Assembly: GCF_014838825.1 (NCBI RefSeq)
Contig: NZ_JACYMO010000006.1
Location: forward strand, 214,583-278,582
Length of the DNA: 64,000 nt
Direction of reading: 5' to 3'
Origin: Erwinia persicina
Lineage (GTDB): Bacteria > Pseudomonadota > Gammaproteobacteria > Enterobacterales > Enterobacteriaceae
Each line of letters starts with the position of its first letter. The stretch's first letter is position 1. Made by a program: the position numbers and the translations under genes. This document shows, piece by piece, positions 21,277 to 32,037 of the stretch. The notes below the pieces were generated by a model, which was not told the origin of the DNA, made no database searches, and saw only the letters and a program-made list of their open reading frames with translations.

Positions 21277-21305
21277 TTGACACCAACCCCACCGTTTCAT
21301 ATTAT
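21277..21305 (+). promoter_or_regulatory. Promoter of the tRNA-Ala pair
   Basis: Consensus -35 TTGACA (21277-21282) and -10 TATTAT (21300-21305) separated by exactly 17 bases, followed by the GC-rich discriminator CCCCGCCG. That discriminator type is typical of stringently controlled stable RNA promoters. Confidence 0.9.
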
Positions 21306-21338
21306 CCCCGCCGTCAACACGACACAGTTTTCCGGCTT

Positions 21339-21414
<76 letters not shown>

Positions 21415-21464
21415 ACTCTTTACCAGAAGATAAGGTGGCACCGGAAAACTGAGAATTAAGATGT

Positions 21465-21540
<76 letters not shown>

Positions 21541-21569
21541 AATTCTGATCCTTCCCTGATTAAACCCAC

Positions 21570-21593
21570 AATCTGCTCAGGCGGATTTTTTTT
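21570..21593 (+). terminator. tRNA-Ala operon terminator
   Basis: AATCTGC-TCA-GGCGGATT stem (one G-T pair) followed by eight T, 30 bases after the second tRNA-Ala. Confidence 0.75.
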
Positions 21594-21738
21594 CGTTTCC
21601 CGTATTCCGTATCCCTTTCGGACCGCTTTCAGCGACAGGATCGCCGACGGCTAGGCTTATGCGTTGTTTAACCGCTTACAGGGCGTGTTGAAGCGTAGGA
21701 GGAGGTTCGTACAGAGGAGAAGCAGGGGGGAGGGGAAA

Positions 21739-21757
21739 GCGGGGCCAGAGGCCCCGC
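21739..21757 (-). terminator. nupC terminator hairpin
   Basis: Perfect arms GCGGGGCC/GGCCCCGC with a 3-base loop, 8 bases after the nupC stop. The T run is weak. Confidence 0.6.
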
Positions 21758-21764
21758 CAGGTGA

Positions 21765-22949
21765 TTACAGTACCAGACCGGCAATCGATGCCGACAGCAC
21801 ACTCACCAGGGTAGAACCGTACAGCAGCTTCAGGCCGAAGCGCGACACGACGTTACCCTGTTCCTCATTCAGGCCTTTAATTGCCCCGGCAACGATACCG
21901 ATAGACGAGAAGTTGGCGAACGAGACGAGGAACACGGAGAGGATACCTTCACCGCGTGGAGACAGCGTACCGGCAATTTTCTGCAGGTCCATCATCGCCA
22001 CAAACTCGTTAGACACCAGCTTGGTGGCCATAATACTGGCGACCTGCAGGGCTTCATGGCTTGGTACACCCATAACCCAGGCGAACGGGTAGAACACATA
22101 CCCTAGGATACCCTGGAAACTGATGCCAAAGATCGTATCGAACAGGGCGTTAATCGCCGAGATCAACGCGATAAAGCCGATCAGCATCGCGGCTACGATA
22201 ACGGCCACTTTGAACCCGGCGAGGATGTATTCCCCCAGCATTTCAAAGAAGCTCTGACCTTCATGGGTGTTACCCAGCTTCAGGTCTTCTTCGCTGTCTA
22301 CGCGGTACGGGTTAATCAGCGACAGCACGATAAAGGTACTGAACATATTCAGCACCAGCGCAGCCACGACATACTTTGGCTGCAACATGGTCATATACGC
22401 CCCGACGATCGACATAGAAACGGTCGACATAGCGGTGGCTGCCATGGTGTACATCCGGCGCTCTGACATCTTGCCGAGGATATCTTTATAGGCAATAAAG
22501 TTCTCTGACTGTCCCAAAATCAGTGAGCTCACTGCGTTGAAAGATTCCAGCTTACCCATGCCGTTGATTTTCGACAGTACAGTACCGATAGCACGGATAA
22601 TGATTGGCAGGATGCGGAAGTGCTGCAGAATACCGATCAGCGCCGAGATAAAGACGATAGGGCAGAGAACGTTGAGCCAGAAAAACGCCAGGCCCTTATC
22701 ACTCATATTACCGAAGACGAAGTTAGTCCCTTGCGCCGCATACTTCAGTAAATGTTCGAACAGGTCTGAGAAGCCTTTGACGAAACCCAGACCGGCTTCT
22801 GAGGTCAGGAAGAACCAGGCCAGCAGAACTTCAATGACTAAAAGCTGTATGACAAAACGCACACGGATATTTTTACGATCGCGGCTGACCAGAAGGGCCA
22901 GCAGGGCGACCACCGCCAGTGCCAAAGCAAAGTGCAGAATGCGGGACAT
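21765..22949 (-). CDS. nupC: Nucleoside permease NupC
   Basis: 394 aa proton-driven nucleoside symporter of the CNT family in the inner membrane. Ten or so hydrophobic segments. Family signatures are [24 protein letters not shown] and [16 protein letters not shown]; the first, about residues 140-165, is cited in parts: GQSENFIAY and [10 protein letters not shown] use the ATG at 22949 ([20 protein letters not shown]), the start seen in NupC; the frame extends 13 residues further without support. Divergent from mntH, as in E. coli. Confidence 0.95.
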   Translation of the reverse strand: MSRILHFALALAVVALLALLVSRDRKNIRVRFVIQLLVIEVLLAWFFLTSEAGLGFVKGFSDLFEHLLKYAAQGTNFVFGNMSDKGLAFFWLNVLCPIVFISALIGILQHFRILPIIIRAIGTVLSKINGMGKLESFNAVSSLILGQSENFIAYKDILGKMSERRMYTMAATAMSTVSMSIVGAYMTMLQPKYVVAALVLNMFSTFIVLSLINPYRVDSEEDLKLGNTHEGQSFFEMLGEYILAGFKVAVIVAAMLIGFIALISAINALFDTIFGISFQGILGYVFYPFAWVMGVPSHEALQVASIMATKLVSNEFVAMMDLQKIAGTLSPRGEGILSVFLVSFANFSSIGIVAGAIKGLNEEQGNVVSRFGLKLLYGSTLVSVLSASIAGLVL

Positions 22950-23255
22950 GTTTGCTCCAAATTTGAGGGCTGTTATATTTCGTTGCACATTCTATGTAAC
23001 AAGAACGGGAAAAACGAGATCTACGCCGCAATATAACAATTCCCTATTGCAGCAGATTGCAGAAAAGCATGAGCCGTCACATGTTTTCACCAAAACTTAA
23101 CGACTTACCTTATCTTCAGGCACGTTATCCTCGATTATGCGCGGGCTGACAAGCCCTGTTTGATTAAATAATGACCCTTTAGCTGGTAAGTGATTTCCGA
23201 ATATCCTACAGTAAAAAAGGGTTGCTCATTTTTTGAGTTTACCGTAGTTTGTTTT

Positions 23256-23279
23256 AAAGTATAGCCTTTGCTATACCTT
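23256..23279 (+). promoter_or_regulatory. MntR box upstream of mntH
   Basis: Perfect inverted repeat GTATAGC-CTTT-GCTATAC (23259-23276) with AA/TT flanks, about 110 bases before the mntH start. It matches the form of the enterobacterial MntR site (ATAGC-N4-GCTAT core), where MntR with manganese represses mntH. The rest of the 440-base nupC-mntH gap holds no gene. Confidence 0.88.
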
Positions 23280-23389
23280 ATAGCGCTGGCTATCACAGCG
23301 ATAAAAATAACCGTTCTCTGTGCCCTTGATAAGCATGATCAATAAAGGGCAGCATAGACAGTCAGGTCATCGTTTCAGGGGTAAACACT

Positions 23390-24628
23390 ATGTTCGGAAG
23401 CCGCACTGCGGAGCAGAACATTCGCAGTAATCGTAAAATCAAGTTTGCCTTGATGGGGCCCGCTTTTATCGCGGCGATTGGCTACATCGACCCCGGTAAC
23501 TTTGCCACTAATATCCAGGCCGGGGCCTCCTACGGGTACACATTGCTGTGGGTGGTGGTGTGGGCGAATGTGATGGCGATGGTTATCCAGCTGATGTCTG
23601 CCAAACTGGGCATTGCCACCGGCAAAAACCTTGCCGAGCATATTCGCGACCGCTTCCCACGCCCGGCCGTCTGGTTTTACTGGGTGCAGGCGGAAATTAT
23701 CGCTATGGCGACCGACCTGGCGGAGTTTATCGGCGCGGCGATTGGCTTCAAGCTGGTGTTTGGCGTCAGTCTGTTGCAGGGGGCGATGCTCACCGGGGTC
23801 GCGACCTTCCTGATCCTGATGCTGCAAAGCCGCGGGCAGAAGCCGCTGGAGTTTATCATTGGCGGATTACTGCTGTTTGTTGCTGCCGCCTATGTGATTG
23901 AGCTGTTCTTCTCGCAGCCGAAAGTGATCGACCTGATGCACGGCATGGCAGTGCCTTCCCTGCCAACGGCCGATGCTGTCCTGCTGGCGGCGGGCGTGCT
24001 GGGGGCGACAATTATGCCCCATGTTATCTACCTTCACTCGTCCCTGACGCAAAAAGACGAGGGCGGCACGCGCGCGCAGCGCTACTCCTCGACCAAGCTG
24101 GACGTAGCCATTGCCATGACCATTGCCGGTTTTGTTAATCTGGCGATGATGGCGACGGCGGCGGCGGCATTTCACTTCAGCGGTCACAGCGGCATTGCCG
24201 ATCTCGGCCAGGCCTATCTGACGCTGGATCCCCTGCTGGGTAAAGCGGCCGCCGTGGTGTTCGGTCTCAGCCTGCTGGCGGCGGGGCTCTCCTCTACCGT
24301 GGTCGGCACTATGGCCGGTCAGGTGGTGATGCAGGGCTTTATCCGCTTCCATATCCCACTGCTGGTGCGGCGCGTGGTCACCATGCTGCCCTCCTTTATC
24401 GTGATTATGGCGGGCTGGGAGCCGACGCGTATTCTGGTGATGAGTCAGGTGCTGTTAAGCTTTGGTATTGCTCTGGCGCTGGTGCCGTTGCTGGCCTTTA
24501 CCGGCAACCGCGATCTGATGGGCGAAATGGTGAATTCACGGCTGATGCAGAGTATTGGCTGGGTGATTGTGGCGGTGGTGGTGGTATTAAACGGCTACCT
24601 GCTGGTGGCCATGGCAATGAACCTTTGA
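23390..24628 (+). CDS. mntH: Manganese transporter MntH (Nramp family)
   Basis: 412 aa proton-coupled Mn2+ importer. The metal site motif DPGN is in [16 protein letters not shown] (TM1) and the partner motif MPH is in [15 protein letters not shown] (TM6). Eleven membrane segments fit the family. A ribosome site (AGGGG) precedes the ATG. Transcription is probably repressed by MntR through the palindrome at 23256-23279. Confidence 0.97.
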   Translation: MFGSRTAEQNIRSNRKIKFALMGPAFIAAIGYIDPGNFATNIQAGASYGYTLLWVVVWANVMAMVIQLMSAKLGIATGKNLAEHIRDRFPRPAVWFYWVQAEIIAMATDLAEFIGAAIGFKLVFGVSLLQGAMLTGVATFLILMLQSRGQKPLEFIIGGLLLFVAAAYVIELFFSQPKVIDLMHGMAVPSLPTADAVLLAAGVLGATIMPHVIYLHSSLTQKDEGGTRAQRYSSTKLDVAIAMTIAGFVNLAMMATAAAAFHFSGHSGIADLGQAYLTLDPLLGKAAAVVFGLSLLAAGLSSTVVGTMAGQVVMQGFIRFHIPLLVRRVVTMLPSFIVIMAGWEPTRILVMSQVLLSFGIALALVPLLAFTGNRDLMGEMVNSRLMQSIGWVIVAVVVVLNGYLLVAMAMNL

Positions 24629-24639
24629 TCCTGTCATAA

Positions 24640-24678
24640 AATAACAGGGCGCCCGGTTACGGGTCGCCCTGAAAAATT
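24640..24678. terminator. Bidirectional terminator between mntH and ypeC
   Basis: Long stem CAGGGCG-CCCG/CGGG-CGCCCTG (24645-24671) flanked by A-rich and A/T-rich bases, between two convergent genes. Confidence 0.75.
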
Positions 24679-25054
24679 ACCAGCGGTCGTGGCGATCGTG
24701 GCGGTCGCGCTCATCATGACGGCGTTCATTTTCATGATGACGCCACTCGCGCCGGCGATCGTGGTCGCGCCAGCGGCGCTCCTTTTCCCACTGATGGTGG
24801 CGGCGCATCTCCTGATGACGTCGCCACTGCTCGTGTCGCCACCAGCGCCCTTCATCGTAACGGTAATTATTGCGCCACCAGTGGTTGTCGCGCCAGCGGC
24901 CACCGTCCCAGTAACGTCCCCGATCGTCGCGATCGCCTAAATGCAGTGTAATACCTGGAGCCAGGGTGATACGGGCGCTGTCGGCGTAAGCTGTGTGTAC
25001 CGCCAGCGGGGATAAACTTGCCAGCAAAGCGGCAATAAGCAAGATGCGTTTCAT
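24677..25054 (-). CDS. ypeC: DUF2502 exported protein (YpeC-like)
   Basis: 125 aa. A signal peptide (MKRILLIAALLASLSPLAVH, cleavage probably after AYA) is followed by a short conserved segment (ARITLAPGITLHLGDRD), then a tail very rich in Arg, His, Trp, Asp and Glu. The tail is built of loose W/R/H/D repeats. The N-terminal segment is that of DUF2502, and E. coli ypeC also lies next to mntH. Function unknown. The highly charged tail is longer than in E. coli YpeC (inference) and could bind metal or nucleic acid. The start at 25054 follows the ribosome site AAGGAG. Confidence 0.85.
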   Translation of the reverse strand: MKRILLIAALLASLSPLAVHTAYADSARITLAPGITLHLGDRDDRGRYWDGGRWRDNHWWRNNYRYDEGRWWRHEQWRRHQEMRRHHQWEKERRWRDHDRRREWRHHENERRHDERDRHDRHDRW

Positions 25055-25191
25055 ATTATCTCCTTTATCAGCGGCCTGACTGCGCCACCGTAGAGGCACA
25101 ATATAAACAGTTCCTCGCCGTTACGCCTGGGGAACTCTGAAAATGTGCGGAATACGTGGATTTGGGATTTATCTGCAACGGGGCGTAATGA

Positions 25192-25219
25192 CAGGGCCGG
25201 GGTGTTCCGACCGGCCCTG
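25192..25219. terminator. Candidate terminator after the aldo-keto reductase gene
   Basis: Inverted repeat CAGGGCCGG/CCGGCCCTG 20 bases beyond the minus-strand stop. No clear T run, so only a candidate. Confidence 0.45.
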
Positions 25220-25238
25220 AGAGGATCGTCGATGAAGA

Positions 25239-26228
25239 TCAGCCAAGAATTGCGTCAATCTCCGCCAGTTCATCTGCGCTGAAGTTGCGGTTGCCCAGCA
25301 TCTGCACGGCGTCATCAATCTGGCTGGTTTTGCTGGCTCCAATCAGCACCGAGGTGACGCGGTCGCCGCGCAGTACCCAGGCCAGCGCCATCTGCGACAG
25401 TTTTTGCCCGCGACGCTGCGCCATCGCATTCAGCCGCTGCACCTTATCCATTTTTTCCGGGGTCAGCTGATCGCCACTGAGGAAGCGGCTGCCGCTGGCG
25501 GCACGCGAGTCTTCAGGAATACCGTTCAGGTAACGGTCAGTCAGCATGCCCCCCGCAAGCGGTGAGAAGGCAATGCTGCCCACGCCCTGGTCGGCCAGCA
25601 CGTCCAGCAGGCCTTTTTCCGGCGCACGTTCAAACATCGAATACTTTGGCTGATGGATCAGACACGGCGTGCCCAGCTCTTTCAGCAGCGCAATAGCCTG
25701 TGCAGCCAGCTCTGCCGGGTAGTTGGACAGACCGACGTACAGCGCCTTGCCCTGACGCACCAGGTGATCCAGCGCGGTCATGGTCTCTTCCAGCGGCGTT
25801 TCCGCATCCGGGCGGTGATGATAAAAGATGTCCACATACTCCACGCCCATACGTTGCAGACTTTGATCGAGGCTGGAAATCAGATACTTACGCGAACCCC
25901 AGTCACCATATGGCCCCTCCCACATGGTGTAACCCGCCTTGCTGGAGAGCACGAGTTCATCACGATAGCCGCGAAAATCCTCGCGCAGGATGCGGCCAAA
26001 GTTTTCTTCGGCTGACCCGGGAGGCGGGCCGTAATTATTGGCCAGGTCGAAATGAGTGATACCGTTATCAAACGCATGATGCAGCAACTCGCGGCTGTTA
26101 TCGACGCGGGTGCTGTCGCCAAAGTTATGCCATAAACCGAGGGAAATAGCCGGAAGTTTCAAACCGCTGCGCCCGGTGCGGTGATAGGTCATTGTCTCAT
26201 AACGACGGGTATCTGCTTGATAAACCAT
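25239..26228 (-). CDS. Aldo-keto reductase, L-glyceraldehyde 3-phosphate reductase type (YghZ/Gpr-like)
   Basis: 329 aa NADPH-dependent reductase of the AKR14 (YghZ) group. Catalytic tetrad: D and Y in FDLANNYGPPPGSAEENFGR (near residues 48-67), K in LSSKAGY and H in IFYHHRPD. The cofactor-binding end has VLIGASKTSQID. Close to E. coli YghZ, which detoxifies methylglyoxal and L-glyceraldehyde 3-phosphate. In E. coli that gene is elsewhere, so its position between ypeC and ipdC is different. Start at 26228; an upstream in-frame extension of 14 residues is not supported. Confidence 0.9.
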   Translation of the reverse strand: MVYQADTRRYETMTYHRTGRSGLKLPAISLGLWHNFGDSTRVDNSRELLHHAFDNGITHFDLANNYGPPPGSAEENFGRILREDFRGYRDELVLSSKAGYTMWEGPYGDWGSRKYLISSLDQSLQRMGVEYVDIFYHHRPDAETPLEETMTALDHLVRQGKALYVGLSNYPAELAAQAIALLKELGTPCLIHQPKYSMFERAPEKGLLDVLADQGVGSIAFSPLAGGMLTDRYLNGIPEDSRAASGSRFLSGDQLTPEKMDKVQRLNAMAQRRGQKLSQMALAWVLRGDRVTSVLIGASKTSQIDDAVQMLGNRNFSADELAEIDAILG

Positions 26229-26433
26229 GAATAAATCCTGTAATGAAAACGGAGGGTCGCTAAACAGCATAGTAGTGTATACGGTTACACTAAATGAAAT
26301 CGCGCGACGGATCGCAACTTAAAGATAATTCCTGGCGCGTAACGATCCCTTTCCATTTGGTTCTGCGGTTTTCCGATAACAGAGTGAAAATAATCGCTAA
26401 TACTGAAAGCAGATGCCAGAGAGGACCAGGACG

Positions 26434-28089
26434 ATGAAGCAATACACCGTCAGTGATTACCTGCTTGCCCGCTTAAATGAGATTGGAATCGATCATCTGT
26501 TTGGCGTACCGGGTGATTACAACCTGCAGTTTCTCGATCATGTGATCGATCATCCGCGCCTCGCCTGGGTGGGCTGTGCCAATGAGCTGAATGCGGCCTA
26601 TGCGGCGGATGGGTATGCCCGCTGCCGGGGGGCGGGGGCCCTGCTGACCACATTTGGCGTCGGTGAGTTAAGCGCCCTTAACGGCGTGGCGGGAAGTTAT
26701 GCGGAGTATCTGCCGGTAGTGCATATCGTCGGGGCCCCCTCACAAGCCGCACAGAACAACGGCGAGCTGCTGCACCATACGCTGGGGGACGGTAGCTTTA
26801 GCCATTTTTTGCGCATGTATCAGGAGATTGCCGTCGCCACCAGCGTGCTGACGGTCGGTAACGCTGCCGCCGAAATCGATCGGCTGCTGCTTTCGGCCTT
26901 AACGGCGCGCCGTCCGGTTTACCTGCTGCTGGCCACCAACGTGGGCGAAAGCCCGCTTTCACCGCCGGAACAGCCGCTGGCGCTGCCCGTCGCGAGCACC
27001 AGTGCGTCGCTGGCCGCCTTCGCCGATGCGGCCGAAACCCTGCTGGCCGGCGCTGGAAGTGCGGCAATGCTGGCTGATTTTCTTGCTGACCGCGCCGGGC
27101 AGCAGCAGCGCCTGCGCGACTGGCTGACTGAGGTCCCGATGCCCTTTGCTACCCTGCTGATGGGCAAAAGCGTGCTGCCGGAAGGACTGTATGGCTATGC
27201 GGGAACCTATGCCGGGGCCTCCAGCGCGGAGAGTACGCGGGCGGTGATCGAAGAGAGCGAGGTGCTGATCGCCATTGGCGTGAAGTATACCGATACGCTG
27301 ACCGCCGGCTTTACCCAGCATATTACCCGCAGCCGTACTATTGAAGTTGACCTGCACGATTGTCATGTGGCGGGGCGTGAGTTTCCCGGTATACCGATGG
27401 CGGCAGCGCTGGCGGTCCTGCATGCGCTGGCCCGCAGGCACGGGGCGGGCTGGCGGCAGGGCATTGTGGCCCCGCCGGTGATGGAGAATGCCCCGTCCGA
27501 CAGCCTGACCCAGAGCACCTTCTGGCAGGCCATACAGCGCTTTTTACGACCGGGAGATATTTTTCTGGCGGAGCAGGGGACGGCAGCGTTCGGCGCTGCG
27601 GCCCTGCGTCTGCCGGACAATGTTCTGATGCTGGTACAGCCGCTGTGGGGGTCAATTGGCTACACGCTGCCGGCCGCCTTTGGCGCGCAAACGGCCCAGC
27701 CGGAGCGGCGGGTGGTGTTGATTATCGGCGATGGCTCCGCGCAGCTGACGGTACAGGAGCTGGGTACGATGCTGCGTGACGGACAGAAGCCGGTTATTTT
27801 CCTGCTCAATAACGCGGGGTATACCGTTGAACGGGCTATCCACGGCGCGCAGCAGCGCTATAACGATATTGCCAGCTGGGACTGGACGCGTCTGCCCCAG
27901 GCACTCAACGTTGATTGTCAGGCGCAGAGCTGGCGTGTGACCCAGACGGTGCAGCTGGAGGACGCGATGTTGCTGCTCCAGCCGCCGCAGTCATGCCTGT
28001 CGCTGGTGGAAGTGGTGCTGCCCGCGGATGACATCCCGCCGCTGCTGGCCTCGGTCACCCGGGCCCTGCACCAGAGCAACAGTCGGTAA
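26434..28089 (+). CDS. ipdC: Indolepyruvate decarboxylase
   Basis: 551 aa thiamine-diphosphate enzyme of the indolepyruvate/pyruvate decarboxylase family; it makes indole-3-acetaldehyde on the route to auxin. The catalytic glutamate is in VGCANELNAAYAADGYAR (near residue 50). The ThDP/Mg motif GDGSAQLTVQELGTMLRDG is followed about 25 residues later by LNNAGYTVE. The HH pair (LLHHTLGDG) typical of 2-ketoacid decarboxylases is present near residue 114. It lies directly upstream of glk, a position known from Pantoea and Enterobacter. Starts at 26434 after AGGACCAGGA. Pyruvate or phenylpyruvate as main substrate cannot be excluded. Confidence 0.9.
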   Translation: MKQYTVSDYLLARLNEIGIDHLFGVPGDYNLQFLDHVIDHPRLAWVGCANELNAAYAADGYARCRGAGALLTTFGVGELSALNGVAGSYAEYLPVVHIVGAPSQAAQNNGELLHHTLGDGSFSHFLRMYQEIAVATSVLTVGNAAAEIDRLLLSALTARRPVYLLLATNVGESPLSPPEQPLALPVASTSASLAAFADAAETLLAGAGSAAMLADFLADRAGQQQRLRDWLTEVPMPFATLLMGKSVLPEGLYGYAGTYAGASSAESTRAVIEESEVLIAIGVKYTDTLTAGFTQHITRSRTIEVDLHDCHVAGREFPGIPMAAALAVLHALARRHGAGWRQGIVAPPVMENAPSDSLTQSTFWQAIQRFLRPGDIFLAEQGTAAFGAAALRLPDNVLMLVQPLWGSIGYTLPAAFGAQTAQPERRVVLIIGDGSAQLTVQELGTMLRDGQKPVIFLLNNAGYTVERAIHGAQQRYNDIASWDWTRLPQALNVDCQAQSWRVTQTVQLEDAMLLLQPPQSCLSLVEVVLPADDIPPLLASVTRALHQSNSR

Positions 28090-28182
28090 GTCTGTTTAGG
28101 CGTAATTCAGATGTCGCCTTGATGCAACTCGACTGTTTTTGGGTATAGTGTAGGAAATTGAATTCAGCGGAGCAGAACAATA

Positions 28183-29148
28183 ATGACCAGCTATGCCCTG
28201 GTAGGTGATGTCGGCGGGACCAATGCCCGTCTGGCACTGTGTGACGTCAGTAACGGTGCCCTGTCACAGGCTAAAACCTTTTCCACTTCAGAATATGACA
28301 GTCTTGAAGCGGTGATCCGCGCTTATCTCGACGAACAGCAGCAGGATATTCAACATGGCTGCATCGCCATTGCCTGCCCAATCACGGAAGACTGGGTGGA
28401 AATGACCAACCACGACTGGGCGTTTTCGACCAGCAAGTTGAAAGCCAGCCTCGGCTTCGAGGCGCTGGAAATTATTAACGATTTTACCGCCGTGTCGATG
28501 GCGATCCCGATGCTCTCCAGTGAGCATGTGTTGCAGTTTGGCGGCTGTGCGCCGGTGCCGGATAAGCCGGTTGCGGTCTACGGTGCCGGGACTGGCCTGG
28601 GCGTGGCGCATCTGGTGCATGTGGATAAGCGCTGGGTCAGCCTGCCGGGCGAAGGTGGCCACGTCGATTTCGCCGCCAACAGTGAAGAAGAGGATCAGAT
28701 CCTTGAAGTGTTGCGTGAGGAGCTGGGGCATGTCTCCGCCGAGCGTATTCTCTCCGGCGGCGGGCTGGTGAATCTGTATCGGGCGATTGTTAAATCAGAT
28801 GACCGGGTGCCAGAAAATCTGAAGCCGCGTGACGTCACCGAGCGCGCCCTGCAGGACAGCTGCACAGACTGCCGTCGCGCGCTGTCGATGTTCTGCGTGA
28901 TCATGGGTCGCTTTGGCGGCAATCTGGCGCTGAACCTCGGTACCTTCGGCGGCGTTTATATCGCTGGCGGGATTGTTCCGCGCTTCCTTGAGTTCTTTAA
29001 AGCCTCCGGCTTCCGCGCCGCGTTTGAGGACAAAGGCCGCTTCAAAGACTACGTTTCTGGTATTCCTGTCTATCTGATCACCCACGATCAGCCAGGCCTG
29101 CTCGGGGCGGGCGCTCACCTGCGTCAGACCCTGGGGCGGGTGCTGTAA
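28183..29148 (+). CDS. glk: Glucokinase
   Basis: 321 aa, the same length as E. coli Glk. Phosphorylates free glucose with ATP. The phosphate loop is [14 protein letters not shown] (residues 8-21), the catalytic aspartate region NHDWAFS, and the sugar-binding region GEGGHVDF. A candidate -10 TATAGT lies at 28144-28149, about 35 bases before the start. Follows ipdC by 93 bases and is convergent with ypdB. Confidence 0.97.
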   Translation: MTSYALVGDVGGTNARLALCDVSNGALSQAKTFSTSEYDSLEAVIRAYLDEQQQDIQHGCIAIACPITEDWVEMTNHDWAFSTSKLKASLGFEALEIINDFTAVSMAIPMLSSEHVLQFGGCAPVPDKPVAVYGAGTGLGVAHLVHVDKRWVSLPGEGGHVDFAANSEEEDQILEVLREELGHVSAERILSGGGLVNLYRAIVKSDDRVPENLKPRDVTERALQDSCTDCRRALSMFCVIMGRFGGNLALNLGTFGGVYIAGGIVPRFLEFFKASGFRAAFEDKGRFKDYVSGIPVYLITHDQPGLLGAGAHLRQTLGRVL

Positions 29149-29178
29149 ACCCTGCCTTTCACGTCAGCGATGCGGCGG

Positions 29179-29907
29179 TTACAGCCGCATCAGCTGGCGA
29201 AACTCCTTCACCTTACTGCGGCTGACCGGGACCTGAAACTCAAGATCGCGTAGCCTGAGGATGTAGGTATTGTTAAACCAGGGCTCGATCTCGCGGATCT
29301 TGCTGAGGTTGACACAGTAAGACCGGTGGCAGCGAAAGAAATACTCATCCGGCAGCCGGCTGCAAAATTCAGTGATATTCATCGACATCACATACTCTTC
29401 CCGCCGCGTGTAGACAAAAGTCAGCTTCTCGTGGGCTTCTGCATAATAAATGTCGTTGATATCGGTGACGATAATGCGCTCGTCCTTCACCAGGTTAATG
29501 GTGTGCGGGGCAGGGCGTACCGCCGTCTGATTCAGCGGAGAGTGGCTCTGGCTGTGGTTTTCCAGCTTGCGTAACAGAGTGATGATGCGCATTTCAGACC
29601 AGGGCTTAAGGATGTAGTCAAAGGCCTCCAGCTCAAAGGCTTCTACCGCATGTTCTTTATAGGCGGTAATAAAGACGATGAGCGGCTTATCGGCGAACTT
29701 ACTGATATTTTGCGCCAGCAGCATCCCGTCCAGCGAGGGGATGTTGATATCAAGGAAGATCACGTCAACCTGATGGGTTTGCAGGTACTTCAGCACGTCC
29801 AGACCGTCATCAAACGTCGCTTCAATAGCGATCTGGCTGTGTTCACGTATCAGCCAGCTTAACTCCTGCTGGGCGAGGAACTCGTCTTCTACAATGATTG
29901 CTTTCAC
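29179..29907 (-). CDS. ypdB: LytTR response regulator YpdB
   Basis: 242 aa. The N-terminal receiver has phosphoacceptor D53 in VIFLDINIPSLDG and K near 107 in DYILKPW. The C-terminal LytTR DNA-binding domain has YYAEAHEKLTFVYT and FFRCHRSYCVNLSKI. Nearly identical in layout to E. coli YpdB, which with YpdA responds to extracellular pyruvate and activates yhjX. It is 13 bases behind ypdA. A matching pair of binding repeats stands before yhjX at 58712-58742 in this window. Confidence 0.95.
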   Translation of the reverse strand: MKAIIVEDEFLAQQELSWLIREHSQIAIEATFDDGLDVLKYLQTHQVDVIFLDINIPSLDGMLLAQNISKFADKPLIVFITAYKEHAVEAFELEAFDYILKPWSEMRIITLLRKLENHSQSHSPLNQTAVRPAPHTINLVKDERIIVTDINDIYYAEAHEKLTFVYTRREEYVMSMNITEFCSRLPDEYFFRCHRSYCVNLSKIREIEPWFNNTYILRLRDLEFQVPVSRSKVKEFRQLMRL

Positions 29908-29920
29908 GCTGTATCCCGGT

Positions 29921-31621
29921 TCAGGTTATTGAAATACTAGGTTTTTCCGGCAGACCCACACCGTTTTTACTGATGTAAAACGCAATTTCTGTACCCGGGT
30001 TAAGGCGGTGAATATGCAGTCCTTCACCGTACAGCAACTTCACCCGATGGTGCACATTCAGCAGGCCGATCTTGTTGCCCGGCATCTCGTTGTTTTCCAC
30101 CCTGGCCACCACGTCCTCACTGATCCCGTTGCCAGTATCGCGGACGGCGATACGGATCCGGTCACCCAGGTCGTGAATACTTAGCGTTACGACGCCCTTG
30201 CCCCGGCAGGGATGGATGCCGTGCACAATGGCATTTTCAACCAACGGCTGGATCAGCAGGCTGGGCAGCGAGCAGCTAACGTCCTCTTCAATGTCGTAGA
30301 TCACGGTGAGTTTATCGCCGAAGCGCGCCTGTTCGATGGCGATGTAATCCTTGATTTGGTAGAGCTCTTTTTTGATATCGATAATCTCGTCATCGTTCAG
30401 CTCAAGGTTATAGCGCAGATAACGTGACAGGTTGGTGATCAGCTGGCGCGCGGTGTCCGGATTAATGCGGATGGATGAAGAGATCGCATTCAGGGCGTTA
30501 AACAGAAAGTGAGGGTTAATTTTGCTCTGCAGCGCCCGCAGTTCGGCCTTGTTGGCCATTTCACGCAGCTGCTCGGCACGCGACACCTCCAGCTGAGTGG
30601 AGATAATCTGCGACAGTCCGACGGCCATCTCTTTCAGCGACCAGGTGATGCGGTGGGCATGGCGGTAATAAATTTTCAGCGTTCCCGTAACCTCACCCTT
30701 CTCCCACAGGGGGATGACAATCATCGAGTGAATTTCCGGGGTGCGATGGGCTTCATCATTGTTTTTGATGATGATTTTACCTTCGGTTATCGCTGCTGTG
30801 GTGGTCGGGCTGATACCGTCATCACCGTTGTGATAGTTCTCTTCCCCCACGCCAACATAGGCGAGGATCTGCTTATTATTGGTCATCGCCACCGCATCGG
30901 CATGAATGTCGTCGCGAATGATATGGCATACCTGACGCAGGGAATGGCTGTTGACCTGGCGGAACAGCGGCAGCGTTTTATTGGCAATATCCAGCGCCAG
31001 CTTGGCCTGACGGGCAGCAATGGCCTCTTTTTCCCCCTCCACGCTCTGCACCAGCAGCACGATCAGCCCGATACTGACGGCCCCGAGGATCATCGGGATG
31101 GCGATTTCCGACACGATATCCAGCCCCAGTGAGGTGGGGGAGGCCCAGGCGACAATCAGCAGCATGGTCAGGGACTCACAGGCCATGCCGCCGATAATAC
31201 CGATGCTCCAGCGCTTCTCTTTGGCCACCCTGAGGTTGATCCAGCCGGAGACCACCCCGGCAACAATACTGGTGATCAGGCACGGCACCGAGGTGACGCC
31301 ATCCATATCAATCAGGAAGCGGTGCAACCCGGCAATCACGCCGGTGGCAATCCCTACCCAGGGACCAAACAGGATGCCGCCAGACATAATGGCGATGGTC
31401 CGCACATTGACCAGTGAACCTTCAACGTTGATCCCGGTCCAGGTGCTGAACAGCGCAAACAGCGAGAAAATTGCGGTGACCGCAATCAGCTCCTGACGCG
31501 AATGCTCATCTTTTTGCAGCAGCTGGCGGAAGTGACGGGTACGGGTAATAAAGAACAGGCAGATTAACATCAGCGCTGCGCGGTCAAACACGGCGAGCAA
31601 CATCTCAAACATCGAATGCAC
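29921..31621 (-). CDS. ypdA: Sensor histidine kinase YpdA (LytS family)
   Basis: 566 aa from a GTG at 31621, chosen because the product then aligns with the E. coli start ([18 protein letters not shown] follows after six residues). An ATG at 31612 is an alternative, and the frame is open 34 codons further up. An N-terminal 5TM-5TMR-LYT membrane sensor (about 1-210) is followed by a GAF domain and a HisKA_7TM/LytS-type kinase core. The phospho-histidine is in [18 protein letters not shown] and the ATP site in DTGNGISED and [12 protein letters not shown]. Partner of YpdB; the pair is the pyruvate-sensing system of enterobacteria. Confidence 0.95.
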   Translation of the reverse strand: MHSMFEMLLAVFDRAALMLICLFFITRTRHFRQLLQKDEHSRQELIAVTAIFSLFALFSTWTGINVEGSLVNVRTIAIMSGGILFGPWVGIATGVIAGLHRFLIDMDGVTSVPCLITSIVAGVVSGWINLRVAKEKRWSIGIIGGMACESLTMLLIVAWASPTSLGLDIVSEIAIPMILGAVSIGLIVLLVQSVEGEKEAIAARQAKLALDIANKTLPLFRQVNSHSLRQVCHIIRDDIHADAVAMTNNKQILAYVGVGEENYHNGDDGISPTTTAAITEGKIIIKNNDEAHRTPEIHSMIVIPLWEKGEVTGTLKIYYRHAHRITWSLKEMAVGLSQIISTQLEVSRAEQLREMANKAELRALQSKINPHFLFNALNAISSSIRINPDTARQLITNLSRYLRYNLELNDDEIIDIKKELYQIKDYIAIEQARFGDKLTVIYDIEEDVSCSLPSLLIQPLVENAIVHGIHPCRGKGVVTLSIHDLGDRIRIAVRDTGNGISEDVVARVENNEMPGNKIGLLNVHHRVKLLYGEGLHIHRLNPGTEIAFYISKNGVGLPEKPSISIT

Positions 31622-32037
31622 GGGCGTCTCGGCTGGTGGGGATAATGCGCCTATGATAGGGAAAGTGCGCAGGATGTGCCAGGCATCCGCACGCCGGAAT
31701 GCCCCGATCCCTGTCTGGATCAATTTCTGGCGATAACTGACCTCTTTTCGCTACAGAGTCGGGCTGCCTTTCAGCCCGGATGAAGGTATCCGCTTGGTTG
31801 AACATCTCCTTTCTGCCGGACACATTCTAAAAAATTATCTTACCCAGCGTTAATCCTGGGCGCGGAGATTGAACGCGGGGAAATCCCTGCGGTTGCCTCA
31901 TGACGCGGTAAACAGGGGGGTTAGTAAGGAGGGTACTCCGCCATCCCTGGCGCGAAAAGGGAACGTGTTACACCGCAGCTGACATCGGCGTGAACCTGTG
32001 TACCCGGCCTCACCTCACCCGGCGAGGCCGCTTATAC
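31622..32037. other. Intergenic region upstream of ypdA, left edge of the accessory segment
   Basis: About 415 bases with no supported gene. It should hold the ypdAB promoter on the minus strand. It ends with a hairpin CGGCCTC/GAGGCCG near the amidase stop, possibly its terminator but without T run. Open frames here are short and composition-driven. Confidence 0.4.

Noticed and set aside
23040-23100. Possible CRP site upstream of nupC (TGTGACGGCTCATG)
   Set aside because: Only the left half fits TGTGA-N6-TCACA; the right half does not match.
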